Shown: in pieces, positions 8,156 through 16,502 of the stretch | How the letters are laid out: each line of letters starts with the position of its first letter | Position numbering within the stretch: position 1 is the first letter of the stretch | Source: Streptomyces sp. H27-C3 | Lineage (GTDB): Bacteria; Actinomycetota; Actinomycetes; Streptomycetales; Streptomycetaceae | Direction of reading: 5' to 3' | NCBI RefSeq assembly: GCF_030063415.1 | Contig: NZ_JASITA010000014.1 | Span: 124,001-188,000, forward strand | Length of the DNA: 64,000 nucleotides | Notes under the pieces: model-generated | The model's input: only the letters and a program-made list of their open reading frames with translations | The model's database searches: none | Told to the model about the DNA's origin: nothing | Translations under genes and position numbers: made by a program

Positions 8156-9115
8156 GTGGCCCGCACCGCAGCATTCGACGAGGACGAAGAGTTCGACACC
8201 CGACCCAAGCGGCGCCGCAGCCTGGATGAGAACGACGAGAGCGAGGCACGCCCCAAGCGCCGCCGCAGCCTCGACGACGGCGAGGAGGAGAGCCGTCCCA
8301 AGCGCCGCCGCAGCCTCGACGACGAGGACGATGAGGAGCCTCGTACCCGCAAGCGCGGTCGCCCGGCGCCCGACGAGGAAGCGGACGAGGAGAGCCGTCC
8401 CAAGCGAAGCCGCCGTACCCGGGCCGACGAAGACGAGGACGAGGACGAGGAGCGCCCGAGCCGCGCGAACGCTGCCGCCGCACGGCGCAACGCCGCCTCC
8501 GGCTGGGACGAATTCGACAACGCCACCAGCGGCGGCAACAACACCGACTTCGAGGCGAAGAAGGAACTCAAGCTCCAGGTCACCAACAAGCAGCAACTGC
8601 TGAAGGTCCTGAACTCCGCACCCTTCGACTCCATGGGCCTGCACTACATACAGGAGATCAAAACCGGCAAGCGCAGCTTCCGGTGCGGCGGAGAGAAGTG
8701 CCCCCTGTGCGACGACCTCGACCACTACGCACGCAAACTGGCGTACTTCAACATCGCACTGTTCAACGAGGACACCGATCAGTGGGAGAACCGCGTCTGG
8801 GAGGTCGGCGTCAAGGTCGGCCGCAAGCTCAAGGCCATCAACGACGACAAGAAGCGGGGCCCGCTCGACAAGGACAGTCTGTACTTCTCGATCTCCAAGA
8901 CGGGAAAGGGCACCAACACCGAGTACCACCTGGAGACCGTCAAGGCCCGCGACCTCGACGAGGACTGGGACATCGACGAGGTCGATGACAAGACCCTCAA
9001 GACCCTCAACGACGCGCTGTACACCGAGCCCTGGGAGCGCTTCAGCAACCCGCAGGAACTGAAGCGCGTCGTGAACCGGCTCCTGGACGACGACGGCGAC
9101 GAGGACGGCTACTAA
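8156..9115 (+). CDS. gp32-like single-stranded DNA-binding protein with repetitive N-terminus
   Basis: 319 residues, GTG start with GAGGAG about 6 bases upstream. Residues 1-110 are a low-complexity run of alternating acidic blocks and basic RPKRRRSLDD-type units, repeated about three to four times. The core (about 125-300) carries a cysteine pair in CGGEKCPLC followed by DHYARKLAYFNIALFN, as in phage T4 gp32-like proteins with a zinc site. The end, LLDDDGDEDGY, is a typical acidic SSB tail that recruits partners. It should coat single-stranded DNA at the fork. The charged N-terminal extension is unusual and may also bind partners or DNA. Confidence 0.78.
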   Translation: MARTAAFDEDEEFDTRPKRRRSLDENDESEARPKRRRSLDDGEEESRPKRRRSLDDEDDEEPRTRKRGRPAPDEEADEESRPKRSRRTRADEDEDEDEERPSRANAAAARRNAASGWDEFDNATSGGNNTDFEAKKELKLQVTNKQQLLKVLNSAPFDSMGLHYIQEIKTGKRSFRCGGEKCPLCDDLDHYARKLAYFNIALFNEDTDQWENRVWEVGVKVGRKLKAINDDKKRGPLDKDSLYFSISKTGKGTNTEYHLETVKARDLDEDWDIDEVDDKTLKTLNDALYTEPWERFSNPQELKRVVNRLLDDDGDEDGY

Positions 9116-9140
9116 CCCCGGCCCCCGCCAGCGTCAGCTC

Positions 9141-9185
9141 AAGCCCGCCTCCCTGCATCCCAGCAGGTCAGGGAGGCGGGCTTTT
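9141..9185 (+). terminator. Intrinsic terminator between SSB and DNA polymerase genes
   Basis: 15-bp perfect stem (AAGCCCGCCTCCCTG at 9141-9155, complement at 9169-9183), 13-base loop, T-rich end. The polymerase starts 19 bases later with no room for a promoter of its own, so this probably attenuates rather than blocks read-through. Confidence 0.8.
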
Positions 9186-9203
9186 CACACCCTGGAAGCC
9201 CCC

Positions 9204-11195
9204 ATGCCCCACGTCATCCTGAACCGGGAAGACCTCGCCGACGCAGTTGCCTACTTCAAGCAGCACGACGCCTTCACTTTCGATGTCGAGACCGTGGGAG
9301 CGTTCCGAGGCGTCCCGAGCCAGAACCAGATCACCTGGCTCTCCATGGCCACACACGGCGCCGCCGTCGCCATCCCGATGGGCCACCCCAACGGCGACGT
9401 CCTGATCTCCAGGGCCACCCGCAAGAAGAACCGCGACACCGGCAAGTTCACCCCCATCCCGGCCGTCTGGGACGAACCACCACCCCAACTGCGCCCCGGC
9501 CAGGTCTTCGAAGCCCTCCAGCCGCTCCTCTTCGGCGAGCAGTACCGGAAGATCGCGCACAACGCCGTCTTCGACCTCGTCTCTGTGGCCAAGTACTACG
9601 ACGGCCAGCTCCCCGTCCCCAAATACGGCTGCACGCTGGTCGGTTCCTGGCTCCTGGACGAGAACCGCCTCAACGGCCTCAAGCCGCGCGTCGTGGACCA
9701 GTACGGCCACAAGTACGACACCGAGAACGTCGGCCGCCAGGTCGAGATTCACTCCTTCTCGAAGGTCGCCCGCTACGCCGTCCTCGACGCCAGGTACACC
9801 TGGCTGCTGTGGAAGCGGATGGTGCCGCTTCTCCAGGCCGAGGGCCTCTCGCGCGCCATGAGCCTGGAACTCCAAGTGCTCGAAACCCTCCTCGACATGG
9901 CACTCACCGGCGCCCCGGTCGACCTCGACGCACTGCACGCCCTCGACGCCACTCTGACCGTGGAAGTCGCCCGCATCATCGAAGAGGTCTACAAGGCGGC
10001 GGGCCAAGTCTTCAACATCAACAGCACCAAGCAGAAAGCCGACGTGCTCTTCGGCAAGAAGGCAGCCGGGGGCCAGGGCATCAAGCCCAGCAAGCTCACC
10101 AAGGGTGGCCGGACAAAGAAGCGCGAAGGCACCAAGCCGACCATCTACGACTACAGCACCGACGCCGAAGAACTGAAGAAGCACGACAACAACAAGGTCT
10201 GCGCCACCCTCCTTGAATACCAGGAGGTGAACAAACTCCTGGGGACGTACGTCCACGGCTACCTCGGTGACGAAGCCGAAGGCAAGCCGTCCATCATCTT
10301 CAACGGGCGTATCTACCCCACGTTCAAGCAGTACGGCACAGTCTCCGGACGGTTCTCGGCATCCGAGCCGAACCTCCAGAACGTTCCCGCCCCCAGTTCC
10401 CCACTCGGGGCAGCAGTCCGAGGACTGTTCGTCGCCCCGCAGGAGAAGGTGACGGTAACCCAGAACGAGGAGTCGGTAGAACTCGGCTGGAAGCTCCTCA
10501 TCGCCGACTACGGGCAGATAGAACTGCGCGTCATGGCGCACTTCCTCGGATACGGGGCCTGGTACGACGGCTTCTTCGCGGGCATCGACGCCCACACCGC
10601 CACCGCCAGTGCCGTCTTCGGGGTCAGACCCGACGATGTGACCAAGGATCAGCGGAACGACAGCAAAACCCTGGCGTTCGCCACCCTCTTCGGCGCGCAG
10701 GCCGCCACCGTCGCCAAGGCGATGCACTCCACCGTCCCGCAGGCGCAGGCATTCCTTGACCTACAGGCCCGCAAGATGCCGGAGGTCGGGAAATTCCAGA
10801 ACTGGCTCATCCGCGAGGCGCTCAAGCACGAGATACCCCACATACGCACCCTCGTCGGGCGCAAGCGCCGCCTCCCCGACCTTGCCAGCCCTGTCGACTG
10901 GATTCGAGAGAAGGCCGAGCGGCAGCTCCTCAACAGCCTCATCCAGGGCTCAGCAGCCGACCTCAACAAGATGGCGATCATCCGCATGGGGCACCTGTGC
11001 AGGCTGAACAAGGACTGGCTGCGGCTCTCACTCACAGTTCACGACGAACTCGTAGTGCACTGCCGAGAGGACAAAGCCGAGGAGGGCTCCTCCCTGCTCC
11101 AGACAGCGATGATCGGACCAGGAATCCAGGAAGTTCTGAAAGTGCCAATCACCGCAGACGTCAAGGTCTGCGACCGATGGTCGGAGGCGAAGTAA
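9204..11195 (+). CDS. Family A DNA polymerase with 3'-5' proofreading domain
   Basis: 663 residues. The exonuclease motifs are present: DVET (27-30), HNAVFD near 125, and YAVLDARYTW near 195. The polymerase palm and fingers follow, with motif A ADYGQIELR, the O-helix KTLAFATLFGAQ and motif C VHDE at about 612-615. There is no 5'-3' exonuclease domain, unlike bacterial PolI (about 900 aa), which is normal for phage replicases. The fingers motif has FGAQ where FGxxYG is usual, so the Tyr is not where expected. It should be the main phage replicase with the helicase, primase and SSB upstream. Confidence 0.92.
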   Translation: MPHVILNREDLADAVAYFKQHDAFTFDVETVGAFRGVPSQNQITWLSMATHGAAVAIPMGHPNGDVLISRATRKKNRDTGKFTPIPAVWDEPPPQLRPGQVFEALQPLLFGEQYRKIAHNAVFDLVSVAKYYDGQLPVPKYGCTLVGSWLLDENRLNGLKPRVVDQYGHKYDTENVGRQVEIHSFSKVARYAVLDARYTWLLWKRMVPLLQAEGLSRAMSLELQVLETLLDMALTGAPVDLDALHALDATLTVEVARIIEEVYKAAGQVFNINSTKQKADVLFGKKAAGGQGIKPSKLTKGGRTKKREGTKPTIYDYSTDAEELKKHDNNKVCATLLEYQEVNKLLGTYVHGYLGDEAEGKPSIIFNGRIYPTFKQYGTVSGRFSASEPNLQNVPAPSSPLGAAVRGLFVAPQEKVTVTQNEESVELGWKLLIADYGQIELRVMAHFLGYGAWYDGFFAGIDAHTATASAVFGVRPDDVTKDQRNDSKTLAFATLFGAQAATVAKAMHSTVPQAQAFLDLQARKMPEVGKFQNWLIREALKHEIPHIRTLVGRKRRLPDLASPVDWIREKAERQLLNSLIQGSAADLNKMAIIRMGHLCRLNKDWLRLSLTVHDELVVHCREDKAEEGSSLLQTAMIGPGIQEVLKVPITADVKVCDRWSEAK

Positions 11196-11597
11196 TTGAA
11201 CATACAGAAAATTCCCGTCGAAGCGATCCAATCAGAACTCCTCATGGACATGTGTGAGGAGGGCAACCCCAAACTGATGGCCAGCTTGAAAAGCCTCGGA
11301 CAGCCCGGCAGGAGCCCCGAGGTCATGGAGATGGAAATCTCCGCATCCCGCCGTCGAGCGGCTGTCGTCACGCCGCTGAACGAACTACTCAGCGTTTATG
11401 CGCACCTTCTCTCTCAGGGGATGTTCAAGGTTATCCTGGATCACCCCGCCCTCCATTCGCTGAGCGAGGAGGAGAAAGAAGAATTCGTGCACGACCATGC
11501 GGATCTCTTCTTCGCCACATCGAGTTCCGTGCTCGCGAATCTCTTCGACAAGAACATCATCCGATACACGAAAGCGGGGGAGAGTTCCGGTGAGTGA
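11196..11597 (+). CDS. Phage hypothetical protein
   Basis: 133 residues with a TTG start immediately after the polymerase stop; GGAGG lies about 8 bases upstream and supports it. The protein is helical and acidic, with LLDMCEEG-like early helices, a central VMEMEISASRRRAAV and a C-terminal LSEEEKEEFVHDH. No cysteine pairs, membrane segments or known motif were seen. Its 8-base overlap with the next gene implies coupled translation. A role near the replisome is inferred only from position. Confidence 0.65.
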   Translation: MNIQKIPVEAIQSELLMDMCEEGNPKLMASLKSLGQPGRSPEVMEMEISASRRRAAVVTPLNELLSVYAHLLSQGMFKVILDHPALHSLSEEEKEEFVHDHADLFFATSSSVLANLFDKNIIRYTKAGESSGE

Positions 11598-11925
11598 TTT
11601 CTGGGCCCGAGCCGTCGGCGGATCAGGAGCAGCACCTCCGCCGCCCACCCCCTCCCAGGCGCCCGCACCCGTCCAGCCAGCGCCCTCGCAGCCTCTGCTC
11701 AAGGCGCAGTCCGCAGCGGATGTCTCCCGGTGCCCCAACTGCGGCTCCGGCAACTACATGGCTCCGCCGAACACCCAGAACTACCGCTGCTACGACTGCG
11801 GCTACCCCAAGCTCCAGTCGACCTCGGGAATGATCGCGTCCTCCTCCGACGGCCCGCCGCGCCCGGCCCGGGGACAGGTCTCGGGCAGCACAGCCCTCAA
11901 CACCATCGTCGGCCGCGTCGGCTAG
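11590..11925 (+). CDS. Small zinc-ribbon protein with proline-rich N-terminus
   Basis: 111 residues, GTG start overlapping the previous gene. The first 40 residues are Pro/Ala/Ser-rich and probably disordered. Residues about 50-75 form a CPNC ... CYDC zinc ribbon, and the tail is Gly/Ser-rich. Such ribbons in phage operons bind nucleic acid or another protein. It lies 15 bases before the ribonucleotide reductase, so it may be co-regulated with dNTP synthesis. Its specific role is unknown. Confidence 0.72.
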   Translation: MSDFWARAVGGSGAAPPPPTPSQAPAPVQPAPSQPLLKAQSAADVSRCPNCGSGNYMAPPNTQNYRCYDCGYPKLQSTSGMIASSSDGPPRPARGQVSGSTALNTIVGRVG

Positions 11926-11940
11926 GAACGAAGGAACCGA

Positions 11941-13872
11941 ATGACCCTCATTGACAACCACGGTGACCTCACCGACCCGTACAAGGCGTACATCACCAAG
12001 TCCCGCTACGCGCGCTGGCGTGAGGACCTCGGCCGCCGCGAGACCTGGACGGAGACCGTCGACCGCTACTTCGAGTTCATGACCGGCCACCTCAGGGACA
12101 AGCACGGCTACGTCCCGGACAAAGCCCTCGCCCACGAGCTGCGCCACGCCGTGCTCCATCACGAGGTCCTGCCGTCGATGCGCGCCCTCATGACGGCCGG
12201 AGAGGCACTCGACCTCTCCCACGTCGCCGGGTACAACTGCGCCTACACACCCCTGGAGGACCTGCGGTCCTTTTCCGAGGTCCTCTTCATCCTCCTCAAT
12301 GGCACGGGTGTCGGTTTCAGCGTCGAGGCACAGTACGTGGACCAGCTTCCCGTCGTCGCCCACCCGAAGCCCGACCCCTCTGCTCGCATCACCGTCGCGG
12401 ACAGCAAGCTCGGGTGGGCCGAGGCGTACGACGCACTGCTCGACCTCGTGTGGGTGCAAGGCCGCGTCCCCGAGGTCGACTACTCGCTGGTGCGGCCCGC
12501 TGGTGCCCGGCTGAAGACCTTCGGCGGCCGGGCGTCGGGCCCTGAGCCGCTGAAGGATCTGTTCACCTACACCGTGGAGCTGCTGAGGGAGGCGCAGGGC
12601 CGGAAGCTGCGGCCGATCGAGTCGCACGACCTGGCGTGCAAGATCGCTGACGTGGTAGTCGTGGGCGGTGTCCGGCGCTCGGCCATGATCTCCCTGTCCG
12701 ATCTCGCCGACACGGAGATGGCTACCGCGAAGTCCGGCCAGTGGTGGCTCGACCACCCGCACCGCAAGCTCGCCAACATCTCGGCCGTCTACGAGGACGG
12801 CGTCAGCAGGGACCAGTTCGACGCGGAGTGGCAGAACCTCAAGGACAGCGGCAGCGGTGAACGCGGCATCTTCCACCGGGACGCCGCACGCCGGATCGCC
12901 TCGAAGTGGGGTCGCCGAGAAGCGGACACGGAGTACGGCACCAACCCGTGCTCGGAGATCATTCTGCGACCCCGCAGCTTCTGCAACTTGTCCACGATCG
13001 TGGTGCGCCCGCAGGACGGCATCCACGACCTGAAGCGCAAGATCACCCTGGCCTCGATCCTCGGCACCTGGCAGGCGACGCTCACCGACTTCCCCTTCCT
13101 GCGTGAGGAGTGGTCCCGCAACGCCGAGGAGGAGCGACTGCTCGGTGTCTCCATGACGGGCATCTTCAACAGCGCGCTGCTGACCGACGGCCACGGCCGT
13201 GATCTGAAGAACGACGTCCTGGCGAAGCTGCGCGAGGAGGCCCGCGTGGCGAACGAAATCGAGGCCGAGCTGATCGGCATATCGCCCTCGGACGCGATCA
13301 CCGCCGTCAAGCCGGAGGGTACGACCTCGCAGAAGACCGGCGTGCCGTCCGGACTGCACCCCCCGCACAGCCGCTTCTGGACGCGAACGGTGCGCAACGA
13401 CGTGAAGGACCCCATCAGCGATTTCCTGCGGGAATCGGGTGTTCCGCACGAGAAGGACGTGATGAATTCCCAGAACTGGGTCTTCTCCTTCCCCCAGCGC
13501 GCCGCCGAGGACGCGATGACGCGCGAGGACCTGACGGCTATTCAGCATCTGGAACTGTGGCTCGACTTCCAGCGCCACTACTGCGAGCACAAGCCATCGG
13601 TGACCGTGTCCGTCCGGGATTCCGAGTGGGACGCGGTGCGCGAATGGGTGTGGGAACACCTGGAGGAAATGTCCGGGGTCTCCTTCCTCCCGTTCTCCGA
13701 GCACACCTACGCTCAGGCGCCTTACCAGGAATGTGACGAGGCGACGTACCGTGAGCTGACGAAGACGATGCCCAACCTTTTGTGGTCTGACCTGTGGTTC
13801 TACGAGAATTCGGACCACACCACAGGAACGCAGGAGTACGCGTGCTCGGCGGACGGCTGTGATGTGAAATAG
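11941..13872 (+). CDS. Adenosylcobalamin-dependent (class II) ribonucleoside-triphosphate reductase
   Basis: 643 residues, monomeric RTPR type. Catalytic residues match the Lactobacillus leichmannii enzyme in spacing: the substrate-proximal Cys in GYNCAY (C100), radical Cys and Glu in NPCSEI (C337, E339), FCNLS (C348, 11 residues after C337 as in C408/C419), and a C-terminal redox pair CSADGC (C635, C640, 5 apart as in C731/C736). It makes dNTPs without oxygen and needs host B12. The slightly reduced size (about 740 in the bacterium) is common in phages. It supplies the replicase encoded just upstream. Confidence 0.92.
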   Translation: MTLIDNHGDLTDPYKAYITKSRYARWREDLGRRETWTETVDRYFEFMTGHLRDKHGYVPDKALAHELRHAVLHHEVLPSMRALMTAGEALDLSHVAGYNCAYTPLEDLRSFSEVLFILLNGTGVGFSVEAQYVDQLPVVAHPKPDPSARITVADSKLGWAEAYDALLDLVWVQGRVPEVDYSLVRPAGARLKTFGGRASGPEPLKDLFTYTVELLREAQGRKLRPIESHDLACKIADVVVVGGVRRSAMISLSDLADTEMATAKSGQWWLDHPHRKLANISAVYEDGVSRDQFDAEWQNLKDSGSGERGIFHRDAARRIASKWGRREADTEYGTNPCSEIILRPRSFCNLSTIVVRPQDGIHDLKRKITLASILGTWQATLTDFPFLREEWSRNAEEERLLGVSMTGIFNSALLTDGHGRDLKNDVLAKLREEARVANEIEAELIGISPSDAITAVKPEGTTSQKTGVPSGLHPPHSRFWTRTVRNDVKDPISDFLRESGVPHEKDVMNSQNWVFSFPQRAAEDAMTREDLTAIQHLELWLDFQRHYCEHKPSVTVSVRDSEWDAVREWVWEHLEEMSGVSFLPFSEHTYAQAPYQECDEATYRELTKTMPNLLWSDLWFYENSDHTTGTQEYACSADGCDVK

Positions 13873-13886
13873 AAGGAGGTCTTGCG

Positions 13887-14063
13887 GTGAGCGGGATCAG
13901 TGCAGCTATCGCGGATGCCTTCGAGGAAGTCGCCTCCGGCCTGGAAGAGCGTGTCGAGCACTTCTCCTCGGCCTACGCCACGGACGACGACGCGGTGAAG
14001 GCGCAGGTCCTGTCTGAAGTCATAGACGAGCTGCGCCGGGTGGGCGGCGATCTCGCCGGGTAG
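13887..14063 (+). CDS. Small acidic helical protein, 58 residues
   Basis: GTG start at 13887 with a near-perfect AAGGAGGT six bases upstream, the best ribosome binding site in the phage region. The protein reads as one or two acidic helices (DAFEEVASGLEERVEHF, then VLSEVIDELRRVGG). It closes the ribonucleotide reductase unit just before a terminator. The strong initiation site suggests high expression, but no function is recognised. It could be a small regulator of the reductase or of RecA; this is speculation. Confidence 0.72.
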   Translation: MSGISAAIADAFEEVASGLEERVEHFSSAYATDDDAVKAQVLSEVIDELRRVGGDLAG

Positions 14064-14076
14064 CGACTCCTGACGA

Positions 14077-14110
14077 GGAAAACCCCGGGACTACGGGCCC
14101 GGGGTTTTCC
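14077..14110 (+). terminator. Intrinsic terminator after the ribonucleotide reductase unit
   Basis: 13-bp perfect stem (GGAAAACCCCGGG at 14077-14089, complement at 14098-14110) with an 8-base loop. The stem ends in TTTTCC. It separates the reductase unit from the RecA unit, which has its own promoter P3. Confidence 0.83.
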
Positions 14111-14202
14111 ATGCCCAGGCTCTTTACTCTTTCGTGACCTTGCGTAGCAACTCCGGCCTGAGACATCCGGGTTGGGCCCCGCATAGTCTCTCCACATCGC
14201 AG

Positions 14203-14240
14203 CAACAGATGAGAACTTCCTCAACTGTTTCGCATATGTG
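14203..14240 (+). promoter_or_regulatory. Promoter P3 with the shared inverted half-sites, upstream of recA-like gene
   Basis: CAACAGATGAGAAC (14203-14216) faces TCAACTGTTT (14221-14230), whose complement matches the P1 half-site. ATGAGA (14209-14214) is 18 bases from CATATG (14233-14238), a weak -10. The outer span of the half-sites is 28 bp, against 27 at P1 and 39 at P2, the last about one helical turn longer. Confidence 0.5.
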
Positions 14241-14255
14241 GGGGAGGTTGGATTC

Positions 14256-15362
14256 ATGGCCCTGACCGGAGAAGCGGTCGCGCTCATGGCCAAGATCAAC
14301 AAGCAGTACGGGGAAGGCTCGCTCGTTATCGCCAGCACCCTCAAGGATTCCGGGCAACTCGCCACCGGAATCCTCAGCCTCGACCTCATCCTCGGCGGCG
14401 GCTTTCCGCGCAACCAGTGGAGCGAGGTCATCGGGATGGAGGGCTCCGGCAAGACGACCGTCTGCCATCGAGCCGTCGCCCACAACCAGCAGCTCGACCC
14501 CAACTTCGTGACCCTGTGGATCGCTGCCGAGGCGTACGACGCCGACCAGGCCAAAATGCTCGGAGTCAACGTCGACCAGGTCATCGTGCACGCCACGAAC
14601 CGGATGGAAGAGGCGTTCCAGGTCATGATCGACGCGGCCGAGGCCCGCGCCGTCGACCTGATCGTCCTCGACAGCTACCCCGCACTCGTCCCGGACGGCG
14701 AAGCCGAGAAGGACATGGACGAGGCCAGCATGACCCTCGGCGCCCGGCTCTTCGGGAAGTTCTTCCGCAAGGTCGGCAAGGAAACCGGCAGAGCACTGTC
14801 CGACACACAGCGCCCGGTTACCGGCCTCATCATCAACCAGTGGCGGGAGAAGATCGGCGGCCGGGTCATGAACGGCCAGGTCCCCAAGACCACCCCCGGC
14901 GGCCTCGCCAAGAACTTCGCCTACTACAGCCGTGTGGAAGTCGCGCGAGCCGAATGGATCGACGAGGCCCGGCCCGGCAAGGGGAAAGCCCGCATAGGGC
15001 AGGTCGTCAAGTTCAAGACGATCAAGAACAAGCAGATCGCGGGCCAGAAAGTCAGCCAGAGCGACTACTACTTCGAGGACGCAGCCGTCCTCGGGTTCCG
15101 GGCAGGCGAATTCGACGTCGTCAAGGACCTCATCACCTGGTCCGTCTACTACGACGTCATCGACCGTCGCGGCGCCTACTTCCAGTTCGGAGAGCAACGC
15201 TGGAAGGGCAAGGACCCGATGATCGACGCGATCCGCCAGGACCTCACCCTCCAGGAAGACCTCACAACGAGCATCCTTCGCACCTCGGACCCGCGCATTC
15301 ACCAGGACACCCCGAAGAACCTGGAGCACTTCGCGGAGGAGACCGAGGCCGAGGCCGCATGA
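14256..15362 (+). CDS. RecA/UvsX-like recombinase
   Basis: 368 residues. ATG at 14256 is preferred to an upstream GTG because GGGGGAGG sits 8-9 bases before it. The core has Walker A GMEGSGKT (60-67), Walker B LIVLDSYPAL, the L1/L2 region, and LIINQWREKIGG where RecA has TNQ-type residues. It should form filaments on single-stranded DNA for strand exchange and recombination-dependent replication. Neighbouring resolvase, Cas4-like nuclease and RuvC-like genes complete a phage recombination set. Divergence from bacterial RecA is clear, especially in the C-terminal part, so interaction with LexA is not assumed. Confidence 0.88.
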   Translation: MALTGEAVALMAKINKQYGEGSLVIASTLKDSGQLATGILSLDLILGGGFPRNQWSEVIGMEGSGKTTVCHRAVAHNQQLDPNFVTLWIAAEAYDADQAKMLGVNVDQVIVHATNRMEEAFQVMIDAAEARAVDLIVLDSYPALVPDGEAEKDMDEASMTLGARLFGKFFRKVGKETGRALSDTQRPVTGLIINQWREKIGGRVMNGQVPKTTPGGLAKNFAYYSRVEVARAEWIDEARPGKGKARIGQVVKFKTIKNKQIAGQKVSQSDYYFEDAAVLGFRAGEFDVVKDLITWSVYYDVIDRRGAYFQFGEQRWKGKDPMIDAIRQDLTLQEDLTTSILRTSDPRIHQDTPKNLEHFAEETEAEAA

Positions 15363-15661
15363 AAAGCCCCCTCAAGCGCTCCCAGGACCAGGAGAAGAAG
15401 CTGGCCGACCGGTACGACGGCACCGTCAACTCCGGCTCCGGAAACGGCTGGATACACAAGAACGACGTCCGGTCCGAGCGCTTCTCCTTCGAAGCCAAGA
15501 CGACTGAGAAGAAGTCGTACTCCCTCAAGGTCGACGAACTCATCAAGGCGGAGAAGAACGCGCTGATATCCGGCCGGGAGATGGTCTTCGCCGTCGAACT
15601 CGGCGGCCGGAACTGGATGGTCCTCAGTCAGGAGACCTTCGACACCCTCCTGGACACCTAG
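15359..15661 (+). CDS. PD-(D/E)XK-type nuclease, possible Holliday junction resolvase
   Basis: 100 residues, ATGA overlap with the recombinase gene. The order GSGNGWIHKNDVRSE, then FSFEAKTT, then SLKVDELIKAEKNAL fits the small PD-(D/E)XK resolvase fold of archaeal Hjc type: Asp in NDV and E-x-K in EAKTT are the likely metal-binding residues. Phage versions are common beside recombinases. A RuvC-like gene also occurs at 19414, so the two may cut different structures. The family call is good; the substrate is inferred. Confidence 0.7.
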   Translation: MKSPLKRSQDQEKKLADRYDGTVNSGSGNGWIHKNDVRSERFSFEAKTTEKKSYSLKVDELIKAEKNALISGREMVFAVELGGRNWMVLSQETFDTLLDT

Positions 15662-16008
15662 TGGCCCTCTACTCACGAAAAGCCGCACCTGACTGGAGCG
15701 CCGGAGACGACCTCGACGGCGAAGCCAAATGCAGGAAATTCCCGACCCCGCACACAGCGGGAAGCGACGCCTGGTTCGACGACATGGAACACGCCGCTGA
15801 CGTCTGCAACGGCACCACCGACGGAATCGTCTGCCCGATGCGCGCCTCCTGCCTCGTCCAGGCCCTGACGAACTGCGAACGGTTCGGCTGCTGGGGAGGG
15901 CTCAACCAACAGCAGCTCGGCTGGATGCGCAAGAAATTCCGACAAACGCCGGAGAAGTGGTCGCTCGAACACGCCCCGCCTCTCGGCCTGTTCAGCGAAG
16001 GGGAGTGA
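15661..16008 (+). CDS. WhiB-like iron-sulfur transcription factor
   Basis: 115 residues, GTG start sharing one base with the upstream stop. Four cysteines at 24, 49, 58 and 64 precede the G-x-WGG turn (FGCWGGLNQQQ at about 75-84). The family ligates a 4Fe-4S cluster and binds the housekeeping sigma factor region 4 in Actinobacteria. C49-x8-C58 is longer than the CxxC of host WhiB proteins, while C58-x5-C64 is normal, so the loop is lengthened by 6 residues. Phage WhiB proteins can redirect host transcription and, in mycobacteriophage TM4, cause superinfection exclusion. Confidence 0.87.
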   Translation: MALYSRKAAPDWSAGDDLDGEAKCRKFPTPHTAGSDAWFDDMEHAADVCNGTTDGIVCPMRASCLVQALTNCERFGCWGGLNQQQLGWMRKKFRQTPEKWSLEHAPPLGLFSEGE

Positions 16009-16013
16009 CCAGA

Positions 16014-16502
16014 ATGGACACCACCAGCGAATTCTGGTCCCGGGTCGACAGAACAGAAGACTGCTGGACATGGACCGGCGGAACCCGAGGAAACGGCTAC
16101 GGAACCTTCTGGGTCGACCGGAAACGTTACTACGCCCACCGCTACAGCTACTTCCTGACCCGCGGTCAGATGCCGACAGGCGTCATTCTTCACGCCTGTG
16201 ACAATCCGATCTGCGTCCGCCCGGACCACCTCTCCGAAGGCACCCAGGCCGACAACGTCATCGACATGTGGGCCAAGGGGCGCGGCGTACCTCCGCCCGT
16301 CCACTTCGGTGAAAACCACCACCACGCCAGGCTCACCGAAGCCGTCGTGCTGGACATACGCAGGCAGTACGCCAGCGGCCAGTACTCCCAGCAGAAGCTG
16401 GCCGAGGAATACGGAATGGGACGCGCGTCCATCGGGGACATCGTGCGCTGCCACACCTGGCGCCACGTCGGCGGCCCCACCCCACAAAGGACCGCAGCAT
16501 GA
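16014..16502 (+). CDS. HNH endonuclease, homing-type, with C-terminal HTH
   Basis: 162 residues. ATG at 16014 with GGGGAG about 8 bases upstream. The N-terminal part (1-90) has W..R.....CW.W and the HNH core HACDNPICVRPDHL. The C-terminal part (about 100-150) is a helix-turn-helix like those that bind DNA in homing enzymes: LTEAVVLDIRRQYASG ... QQKLAEEYGMGRASI. It lies between the WhiB-like and Cas4-like genes and could be a free-standing mobile endonuclease rather than part of the packaging machinery. No intron is visible. Confidence 0.82.
   Translation: MDTTSEFWSRVDRTEDCWTWTGGTRGNGYGTFWVDRKRYYAHRYSYFLTRGQMPTGVILHACDNPICVRPDHLSEGTQADNVIDMWAKGRGVPPPVHFGENHHHARLTEAVVLDIRRQYASGQYSQQKLAEEYGMGRASIGDIVRCHTWRHVGGPTPQRTAA

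Noticed and set aside
9168..10727. 519-codon open frame on the minus strand
   Set aside because: It is the antisense of the DNA polymerase gene, which has all family motifs; high GC keeps the opposite frame open.
11623..13818. 731-codon open frame on the minus strand
   Set aside because: Antisense of the ribonucleotide reductase gene, without recognisable domains.
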